64,000 nucleotides of DNA from Spirochaetales bacterium (GTDB taxonomy: Bacteria; Spirochaetota; Spirochaetia; Treponematales; Treponemataceae): assembly GCA_030540405.1 (NCBI GenBank), contig JAUNWH010000002.1:1-64000 (forward strand), in the 5' to 3' direction. Shown here piece after piece: positions 58,153 to 64,000 of this stretch (within the stretch, counting starts at the first letter, position 1; every line of letters starts with the position of its first letter). The position numbers and the translations under genes were made by a program. The notes below the pieces were generated by a model, which had not been told where the DNA came from, ran no database searches, and was given only the letters and a program-made list of their open reading frames with translations.

Positions 58153-59127
58153 ATGAAAAAGGCTGTAAAATTATTTTTTGCATTTGCGGCAATCTCTTTG
58201 GCACTCTGCTCCTGCTCTGACTCTGGAAGCAGCGGAAGCGATGGCGACAGTGGAACTGAAAACCGTGTTCTTGATTTGAGAATTCAAAACGGCGGAGTTG
58301 CCCGCTGGATTGAAAATTCCGCATCTGGCACTTACGAAGCGCACACAGAGCTTGTTTCTGTAACCGCGGAATCTAACGGAATGCACTTTACAATTAAAAA
58401 TCCGGCAACTTTAGCAGGCAGCGATGAAAAATACAAAGAAGGCTGCAACTGGATTGGCGTTTACCGCTTGGAAAATATCGGCGGTGAGGAAATTCAAACA
58501 ACTTTGGCAGTTGTAGACAAATCACCTTTTGAGCCTGGACACTGGAATAATGAAACTTGGATAGAACAAGAGCCAGCTAAAGAAATAAATTTTGTCTATC
58601 CATTATGCGAAGCCGGAGAACAGTATAAATTCAAAGTTCAGATTGAGCCACAAAGAGGACTAGATGAAAATGGCATAGAAAACCCTGTTGACCGAGAACA
58701 TGGCTATTGCCAGTACCTTACTTTAACTGCAAAAGGCGGAATCGGCGACATCAACTATTCAAACCTTAAAAATGGCGAATGGACATTTGCATCTTACAGC
58801 GACAACAAAGCAACAGTCTGGATTGAAAATGTAATTCCTCCGCAGGACAGCGTTGTAAAAAACGTAGGAACTTATATCGATATTTTCTATGGCGACAAAG
58901 ACTGGGACACTCTTGGAAAAACTGACTGGTACTGCAAATATGAAAATCCTAATGAAGTTAAAGAAAATGTATCTATTGAATTAGAACGCTGGGATGGTAA
59001 GCCAATCTCAGAACTTTCAAATACATTCTTTGCGCAGTACAATTTTACATTCGAAATTTCTGACTGCCCGCAAGTATCGCAGTGGCGCACAGTAACACTT
59101 GAAAGCGACCTTGTTTCTATAAATTAA
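58153..59127 (+). CDS. Lipoprotein of unknown function
   Basis: 324 residues. Signal peptide KKAVKLFFAFAAISLALCSC with a lipobox around Cys residues 18-20, followed by a flexible Gly/Ser/Asp linker (SDSGSSGSDGDSG) typical of surface lipoproteins. The mature part is beta-rich with repeated Trp/Asn/Glu motifs (NWIGVYRLENIGGEE; GHWNNETWIE; DTLGKTDWYCKYEN) and might be a carbohydrate-binding fold, which is a guess. GGAGG precedes the start at 58153. The promoter holds a homopolymeric C tract. Confidence 0.75.
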   Translation: MKKAVKLFFAFAAISLALCSCSDSGSSGSDGDSGTENRVLDLRIQNGGVARWIENSASGTYEAHTELVSVTAESNGMHFTIKNPATLAGSDEKYKEGCNWIGVYRLENIGGEEIQTTLAVVDKSPFEPGHWNNETWIEQEPAKEINFVYPLCEAGEQYKFKVQIEPQRGLDENGIENPVDREHGYCQYLTLTAKGGIGDINYSNLKNGEWTFASYSDNKATVWIENVIPPQDSVVKNVGTYIDIFYGDKDWDTLGKTDWYCKYENPNEVKENVSIELERWDGKPISELSNTFFAQYNFTFEISDCPQVSQWRTVTLESDLVSIN

Positions 59128-59164
59128 CTTTCATATCTTACTGTTATTGCTGTAATAAGCAGTT

Positions 59165-59320
59165 TGTCATTGCCGGGCATAGACCCGGCAATCTTGTATC
59201 AAACAGATTCCCTCATCAAGTGTGGGAATGACATGAACTAGACTGTTATTTTTGTCATCTTCGGACTTGACCCCAAAGATCTCTTGCAATAGATTCCCGT
59301 GTCGTAGCACGGGAATGACA
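59165..59320. repeat. Four alternating TGTCATT/AGATT repeat units
   Basis: TGTCATT...AATCT (59165-59194), AGATT...AATGACA (59205-59233), TGTCATC...AGATCT (59253-59282), AGATTCCCGTGTCGTAGCAC...AATGACA (59291-59320). Each unit is a hairpin and neighbours point opposite ways. It fills the gap between the lipoprotein gene and nfnA, apart from the promoter at 59420-59448. Confidence 0.8.
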
Positions 59321-59419
59321 GTAAAATATAAAACTCGACATTCGACCAAATAAACTTTTGACTTCCGTATTCCGGGAGCCTTTTTTCATTATGACATTTT
59401 TGCATTTTATGTCTAACAC

Positions 59420-59448
59420 TTCACTAAAAATCAGATTTATGCTAAAAT
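59420..59448 (+). promoter_or_regulatory. nfnAB promoter
   Basis: TTCACT (59420-59425), 17-nt spacer, TAAAAT (59443-59448) preceded by TGC (extended -10), about 46 nt before the leader's ribosome site. Confidence 0.5.
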
Positions 59449-59500
59449 TGTAGAAATATTCAATAAACCAAATAAATTCAGTGTGTGTAAGGATTACAAG

Positions 59501-60328
59501 ATGAACAAGATTCTAGAAAAACGGCAGCTTTCAGAAACCGTTTACTACATGAAATTTGAAGCCGCGGACATTGCAAAAAACCGCAAGGCAGGTCAGTTCC
59601 TGATTGTTCAGTACGATGATGAAATGGGAGAAAGAATTCCGCTTACAATCGCAGATGCAAACGCAGAAGAAGGCTGGGTTGCAATTGTTTTTCAGGCAGT
59701 TGGAGCAGGCACAATGAAAATAGCGCGCCTTAATCCTGGCGACTATCTTGCGGCGGTTCTTGGTCCTTTGGGAACTCCATCTAAAATAGAAAAATACGAC
59801 GCTCCAGTTCTCTGTGTTGGCGGCGGAATCGGAACAGCTCCTCTTTATCCAATCGTTCAGGCTTTAAAGGCAGCCGGAAACAAAGTAATTGTTGTAATCT
59901 GCGCCCGCACAAAAGACCTTCTAATTTTTGTTGATGAAATGAAAGCAATCGCGGATGAAGTTATAATTATGACTGACGACGGAAGCGCAGGACGCCAAGG
60001 AGTTTCCACAGTTCCAGTTGAAGAGCTTTGCCAGTCGCAGACTCCTCCAGCAGAAGTAATTGCAATCGGTCCTCCAATAATGATGAAATTCGTATGCGCC
60101 ACAACCGCAAAGTACAATGTAAAAACCACAGTTTCGCTCAACACAATTATGATTGACGGAACAGGAATGTGCGGTGGCTGCCGTGTAAGCGTAGGCGGAA
60201 AAATCAAATTCGTTTGCGTTGACGGTCCTGACTTTGACGGACATCAAGTAGACTGGGCAAATATGATGACGCGCATGAAAAGCTTTAAAGACGAAGAAGA
60301 AAAGCACAAGTGCAAACTCGGAATGTAA
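59501..60328 (+). CDS. nfnA: NADH-dependent reduced ferredoxin:NADP+ oxidoreductase, small subunit
   Basis: 275 residues. FAD- and [2Fe-2S]-containing subunit of the electron-bifurcating Nfn complex (also annotated sulfide dehydrogenase/ferredoxin-NADP reductase alpha). FAD-binding region with ERIPLTIADA (about 44-53), nucleotide-binding LCVGGGIGTAPLYPI (about 102-116), MTDDGSAGRQG, and the cluster cysteines in DGTGMCGGCRVSVGG...FVCVDGPDFDGH (about 215-250). Start at 59501 (MNKILEKR) by AAGGA 8 nt upstream. nfnB follows at 17 bp. Confidence 0.93.
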   Translation: MNKILEKRQLSETVYYMKFEAADIAKNRKAGQFLIVQYDDEMGERIPLTIADANAEEGWVAIVFQAVGAGTMKIARLNPGDYLAAVLGPLGTPSKIEKYDAPVLCVGGGIGTAPLYPIVQALKAAGNKVIVVICARTKDLLIFVDEMKAIADEVIIMTDDGSAGRQGVSTVPVEELCQSQTPPAEVIAIGPPIMMKFVCATTAKYNVKTTVSLNTIMIDGTGMCGGCRVSVGGKIKFVCVDGPDFDGHQVDWANMMTRMKSFKDEEEKHKCKLGM

Positions 60329-60345
60329 ACTGGACGGAGAAAAAT

Positions 60346-61836
60346 ATGAGCGAACACAAAACAGTAGAGCAGCTAAATGAAATTGCTGCAAATGAATATA
60401 GCAAAATAAAAGGAAAAACTCTTACAAACAAAGACCGTATGGCAATTCCGCAGATGGAAATGCCATCTGGAGAACCTTTGGTGCGCGCAAGACAGATGAC
60501 AGAAGTTGCGCTTGGCTACACAGCGGAACAGGCAATCGTTGAAGCAAACCGCTGCCTTCAGTGCAAGAATCAGCCATGTGTTTCAGGATGCCCTGTAAAT
60601 GTTCAGATTCCAAAATTTATTGAGCAGGTTGCAAAAGGCGAATTCAAAGCGGCAGTTGACATCATAAAGGAAACAAATCTTCTTCCTGCAATTTGCGGAC
60701 GTGTATGTCCACAGGAAAAACAGTGCCAGGGACAATGCACGGTCGGAAAAGTTTACAAAAACGCAGAAAAATCAGTCAGCATAGGACGCCTTGAACGCTT
60801 TGTAGCTGACTGGGAACGCACAAACAATCTTGTAACTTCCCCGGCAATTGCTCCTTCAACAGGAAAAAAAGTCGCAGTTGTAGGCTCAGGACCTGCAGGA
60901 CTTACTGTTGCGGCAGACTGCCGGCGCGCAGGACACGACGTTACTGTTTTTGAGGCATTCCACAAAGCCGGCGGTGTTATGGTCTATGGAATTCCTGAAT
61001 TCCGCTTGCCAAAGTCAATTGTTCAGAATGAAGTTGAAAACCTAAAGAGAATGGGCGTAAAATTTGAAATGAGCACTCTTGTTGGACGCACAATGACAGT
61101 TCAGCAGATTCTTACGGAAAAAGGATTCGACGCAGCATTTATCGGAACTGGAGCCGGTCTTCCAAAGTTCTTCGGAATTCCTGGTGAAAACTACATCGGC
61201 GTATTCAGCGCAAATGAATATCTTACACGTGCAAACTTGATGAAAGCTTACGACACAGAGCATGCCGACACTCCTTACTACCATGCAAAAACTGTTGTTG
61301 TCTGCGGAGGCGGAAACGTTGCAATGGACGCGGCAAGAATGGCGTTAAGGCTTGGAGCTGAAAAAGTCTACGTTGTTTACCGCCGCTCCCGTGTGGAAAT
61401 GCCAGCACGCCGTGAAGAAGTTGACCATGCGGAAGAAGAAGGCGTAATCTTTAAATTCCTTGAAAATCCAGTTGAAATTCTTGGAAGCAGCGAAACAGGA
61501 AAAGTAACAGGAATAAAAGCTTTGTCCTATGAGCTTGGTGAACCGGACGAAAAAGGCCGCCGCCGCCCAGTTGAAATAAAAGGAAGCGAGCATGAAATTC
61601 CTTGCGACGCTGTGATTGTTGCGCTTGGAAACAATTCAAATCCGCTTATTCCTGCGACAACTCCAGAAATCAATGTAGACGACCGCGGACATATCACTGT
61701 TGACGAAAGCCAGGAAACAAGCATGACCAAAGTTTGGGCAGGAGGCGACATTGTTCTAGGAGCCGCTACTGTTATTCTTGCAATGGGCGAAGGAAGAAAA
61801 GCCGCCGCAAGTATAAACGAGTATCTTGCAAAATAA
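60346..61836 (+). CDS. nfnB: NADH-dependent reduced ferredoxin:NADP+ oxidoreductase, large subunit (GltD-like)
   Basis: 496 residues. Bifurcating-FAD subunit with two [4Fe-4S] clusters. N-terminal cluster region CLQCKNQPCVSGCPVNVQIP (about 66-85) and CGRVCPQEKQCQGQC (about 112-126), then two dinucleotide folds: VAVVGSGPAGLTVAADCRRA (about 176-195) and VVVCGGGNVAMDAARMALRL (about 316-335), and the end VWAGGDIVLGAATVILAMG. Similar to the glutamate synthase small subunit, but without a partner gltB and next to nfnA, so Nfn is preferred. Start 60346 with CGGAG upstream. Confidence 0.93.
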   Translation: MSEHKTVEQLNEIAANEYSKIKGKTLTNKDRMAIPQMEMPSGEPLVRARQMTEVALGYTAEQAIVEANRCLQCKNQPCVSGCPVNVQIPKFIEQVAKGEFKAAVDIIKETNLLPAICGRVCPQEKQCQGQCTVGKVYKNAEKSVSIGRLERFVADWERTNNLVTSPAIAPSTGKKVAVVGSGPAGLTVAADCRRAGHDVTVFEAFHKAGGVMVYGIPEFRLPKSIVQNEVENLKRMGVKFEMSTLVGRTMTVQQILTEKGFDAAFIGTGAGLPKFFGIPGENYIGVFSANEYLTRANLMKAYDTEHADTPYYHAKTVVVCGGGNVAMDAARMALRLGAEKVYVVYRRSRVEMPARREEVDHAEEEGVIFKFLENPVEILGSSETGKVTGIKALSYELGEPDEKGRRRPVEIKGSEHEIPCDAVIVALGNNSNPLIPATTPEINVDDRGHITVDESQETSMTKVWAGGDIVLGAATVILAMGEGRKAAASINEYLAK

Positions 61837-61869
61837 AAATTAATGATTGATGTCTAAAAGTGTTTTTTA

Positions 61870-62030
61870 TGTCATTTTCGGGCTTGACCCGAAAATCTAA
61901 CTATTAGAGATTGTTAACCGAGTTTCTTTCAGAAACATCGCAGTATCAAGTACGACAATGACATTTTGAATTTATTGGACATCCATGATATTAAATTGAC
62001 TTGCCATTGCCGTGCTCGACACGGCAATCT
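61870..62030. repeat. TGTCATT/AGATT repeats between nfnB and the exporter gene
   Basis: TGTCATTTTCGGGCTTGACC opening and ACGACAATGACA closing a long unit (61870-61963), plus a short hairpin CCATTGCCGTGCTCGACACG...AATCT (62004-62030) that abuts the stop codon of the minus-strand gene. The latter may serve as its terminator. Confidence 0.75.
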
Positions 62031-62957
62031 TTATTTTTTCCAGCTTGAAATAAAAAGTCCGCAGATTGTCATTGCCGCGCCCAAAATTCCCATTAGGCTA
62101 AGTTTTTCCCCAAGAAATATAAATGCAAAAACAACTGTAACAACCGGAATCATATAAAGCCCTGCAGAAACTTTTACAGTTCCAAGAATTTTGCAGGATT
62201 TGTTCCACAAAGCAAAACAGCCGGCAGAAGCCATAATTCCAAGAAAAAGCAAATTTCCCCAGTTGGCAAGGCTTGAAAATCTTTTTACATTGACAGCCAA
62301 ATCGGTATTAATAAAAACAGAAGAAGTTTTTCCAGCTCCCGTTCCAGCCAATGCAAGCGGAATCATAAAAACCAACGCAAAGAAAAAAATCCGGCGTGTG
62401 CTGCAAACAATGTCGTACTTCATGGAATTTATTTTTGAAACAAAAAGAGAATAAAATCCCCAGCAGATTCCCGCAAGAAGAGCAAGCAAGTCGCCTTTCG
62501 GACTAAAATGAAATTCCGCATTTCCATTAAAGCTCACAAGGGCAACTCCTGAAATTGCAAGAATAAATCCTGCGACAAAATTTTTTGTAATGCATTTTTC
62601 CTTTAAAAAAATCCGCGCAACAATCGCCGTGAACATTGGGCAAATAGAAACAATTATGCTTACATTTGAAGCCGTCGTAAAAGAAATCGCAATGTTTTCA
62701 AAAAACTGATAAAGAGTAACACCCGTAAGTCCCGCCAGCGCAAACGAAATATTTTCCTTCTTGCTTTTTAAAACAAGCCTTTTAGGGCGCATAGCCCAAA
62801 GCCCCAGATACGCCGCAAAAAAACGGACAACCAGAATTTCAAATGCAGAAAAATCATTTAAAAGCGATTTTGTAGAAACGAAAGTTATTCCCCATATAAA
62901 AACCGAAACACAGGCTAAAAAAATTCCAAATGCCGATGCCGCACTTATTTTTTTCAT
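62031..62957 (-). CDS. EamA/DMT-family transporter
   Basis: 308 residues, ten predicted membrane helices in two EamA repeats (about 10-140 and 150-300). Family features: FGIFLACVSVFIWGITFVST at the N terminus, NDFSAFEILVVRFFAAYLGL, GLTGVTLYQFFENIAISFTT (about 78-97), the second repeat with LLALLAGICWGFYSLFVSKI and the closing LYMIPVVTVVFAFIFLGEKL (about 268-287). Exports or imports small metabolites; the substrate is not readable. The start at 62957 lies 6 nt after a perfect TATAAT, without a ribosome site. Divergent from the pectinesterase. Confidence 0.9.
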   Translation of the reverse strand: MKKISAASAFGIFLACVSVFIWGITFVSTKSLLNDFSAFEILVVRFFAAYLGLWAMRPKRLVLKSKKENISFALAGLTGVTLYQFFENIAISFTTASNVSIIVSICPMFTAIVARIFLKEKCITKNFVAGFILAISGVALVSFNGNAEFHFSPKGDLLALLAGICWGFYSLFVSKINSMKYDIVCSTRRIFFFALVFMIPLALAGTGAGKTSSVFINTDLAVNVKRFSSLANWGNLLFLGIMASAGCFALWNKSCKILGTVKVSAGLYMIPVVTVVFAFIFLGEKLSLMGILGAAMTICGLFISSWKK

Positions 62958-62963
62958 GCACTG

Positions 62964-62969
62964 ATTATA
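62964..62969 (-). promoter_or_regulatory. -10 box of the EamA gene, leaderless geometry
   Basis: Perfect TATAAT reading leftward (62969-62964), 6 nt to ATG 62957; -35 weak. Confidence 0.55.
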
Positions 62970-63012
62970 TCGAATTTTCAGGCTGAATAAAATAACTTTT
63001 GCGTGGGAAAAA

Positions 63013-63041
63013 TTGCAATTTTTGAGTATTCAATATATAAT
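63013..63041 (+). promoter_or_regulatory. Pectinesterase promoter
   Basis: TTGCAA (63013-63018), 17-nt spacer, TATAAT (63036-63041), about 36 nt before the start. Confidence 0.65.
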
Positions 63042-63076
63042 CAATAAACATAAAATAATTAAAAGCGGGACGTTTT

Positions 63077-64000
63077 ATGCTAGAACTGAATGTAAACACA
63101 AAATCACCTGCGGCAATAACTGCTGCCCTAAAAAAAATAAAGGAAATGATCTCCACAGGAACTGTCGCAAAAGACACAGCAATCCACTTGATTCTTGAAC
63201 CGGGTTCCTACAGAGAAACTGTGCGGTACAATCTTTCAAATCCGCTGGCAATAGAAAGTGTTCCCGGAACAAAAACAGAGGACTGCGTAATTCTTGCTGA
63301 CAACTGCGAGGCTTACAATAAAGGCCAGCAAAACAGAGCCGTGCTTTCATTCGGACCAAATGCGACAAATGTTTCCCTCAAAAATTTTACAATTTCAAAT
63401 ACGCACGTAAAAACTTCCGAGGAACTTTATTCCGCTGCGGATTCTGCGGAAGCTCTTGCCTGGAACAACACGACAGGAACATTGTTTTGCGAAGGAATCA
63501 AACTTGAAGGACACCAGAACACGCTTTTTGTAAAAGGATTCAGCTGGTTTTTGAATTCAAATATTTCAGGCGACGTTGATTTTATTTACGGAGAGCCGGA
63601 CACTTGTCTTTTTGAAAACTGCACAATTGAAGTTATTGCAGACAACAGGGGCGACTTTGATGGATTTGCAATCAACAGCCACGCAATAGCCGAAAAAATG
63701 GGATTCGTATTTACAAACTGCCGCTTCCTTGGAGAAAAAAGAAAAAAGAATTTTGTGTACGCCTGCAGAACAGACGGAACCGGAAATTCAGAAAGCAAAA
63801 AAGACTGGGACAGCATTGCATTTGTAAACTGCATTTTTTCCGACACGTTTGCGCCAGAACTTTTGTGGGACGATGACATGAATCTTGAAGTTTATCCGCG
63901 CGGAAATGCAAAATGCGGAATCAGAGAATACAATTCAAAAATTGCTTTAAAAGGCGGAAAAGTCGCAGAAGCCGACACAAGCAAAAGAAACATCAAATCT
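63077..64000 (+). CDS. Pectinesterase family protein (CE8-like), 3' end outside the window
   Basis: 308 codons visible, no stop. Pectinesterases remove methyl groups from pectin, usually outside the cytoplasm. Right-handed beta-helix pattern with the family landmarks: ILEPGSYRETVRYN (about 41-54), VSLKNFTISNTHVKTS, GHQNTLFVKGFSWFLNSNIS (about 146-165) and GDVDFIYGEP (about 166-175), equivalent to GTVDFIFG with a catalytic Asp. No signal peptide is seen at the N terminus (MLELNVNTKSPAAITAALKK), so the protein looks cytoplasmic, as in oligogalacturonate-processing esterases. A weak GCGGGA precedes ATG 63077. Confidence 0.85.
   Translation, partial: MLELNVNTKSPAAITAALKKIKEMISTGTVAKDTAIHLILEPGSYRETVRYNLSNPLAIESVPGTKTEDCVILADNCEAYNKGQQNRAVLSFGPNATNVSLKNFTISNTHVKTSEELYSAADSAEALAWNNTTGTLFCEGIKLEGHQNTLFVKGFSWFLNSNISGDVDFIYGEPDTCLFENCTIEVIADNRGDFDGFAINSHAIAEKMGFVFTNCRFLGEKRKKNFVYACRTDGTGNSESKKDWDSIAFVNCIFSDTFAPELLWDDDMNLEVYPRGNAKCGIREYNSKIALKGGKVAEADTSKRNIKS

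Noticed and set aside
60346-61836. Glutamate synthase small subunit
   Set aside because: Similar in sequence, but no large subunit is present and the gene directly follows the nfnA-type subunit.

Overview
The window looks like part of the chromosome of a host-associated, anaerobic spirochaete of the genus Treponema. By eye the DNA is AT-rich with low-GC codon choice. The gene set fits: archaeal-type PheT, a lone groEL without groES, pyruvate phosphate dikinase, pyruvate formate-lyase, a monomeric [FeFe] hydrogenase, NfnAB, an anaerobic ribonucleotide reductase, many treponemal-style lipoproteins, and a pectinesterase at the right edge that suggests a fermenter of plant polysaccharides in gut or rumen. 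The species cannot be fixed from the sequence alone.

Layout. 1-5306: pflB (cut by the left edge), groEL, an acyl-CoA synthetase. 5299-14470: an accessory stretch with a doubly broken DUF3990 ART-like gene, a minus-strand cluster of secreted/lipoprotein genes with an HNH nuclease and a Glyoxalase_8/FN3-like protein, a lipoprotein gene split by an in-frame TGA, a Phd-type antitoxin/PIN-toxin pair, several palindromic intergenic repeats, a SUMF1-type lipoprotein with a G8 tract, and a relic TA locus between 75-bp direct repeats. 14558-29596: tRNA-Val, an ABC-F ATPase, a sirtuin, folA, a PHP phosphatase, ppdK with a histone-H1-like tail, hsp20 behind a sigma-54-type promoter, three short promoter-terminator units that look like small RNAs or an attenuator, a POTRA/barrel protein, mtnN, asnB, a YkgJ-type protein and a YitT-type protein. 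29656-43924: a chemoreceptor, a CAT-anticodon tRNA whose 3' end is duplicated downstream, dnaX followed by an oligopeptide transporter operon with a permease-ATPase fusion, and nrdDG behind paired NrdR-box-like sites. 43931-53972: a decayed sensor kinase, YefM-YoeB, proA, pheT, an AT-rich group of unknown genes including a three-domain DUF6884/GIY-YIG/DUF7662 protein and a DUF4145-like protein, and a 215-bp MITE with 10-bp target duplication. 54018-64000: an MgtC-family gene, the hydrogenase, a zeta-toxin pair, a lipoprotein with a C8 tract inside its promoter, nfnAB, an EamA exporter and a pectinesterase (cut by the right edge).

How the genes work together. PflB, PPDK, the [FeFe] hydrogenase and NfnAB belong to one fermentative redox economy: pyruvate/PEP interconversion, formate and H2 production, and exchange of electrons between ferredoxin, NADH and NADPH. 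NrdDG supplies deoxynucleotides without oxygen.

Three recurring sequence themes stand out. (1) Ten genes have a recognisable -10 box 6-9 nt before the start codon and no Shine-Dalgarno sequence, as expected for leaderless mRNAs. (2) The intergenic space is filled by a TGTCATT/AGATT palindromic repeat family, two 22-nt-period arrays, a duplicated bidirectional terminator cassette and a MITE. (3) Homopolymeric G/C tracts sit in one lipoprotein promoter and one lipoprotein reading frame, consistent with phase variation. No rRNA operon, CRISPR array, intact insertion sequence or prophage was seen.
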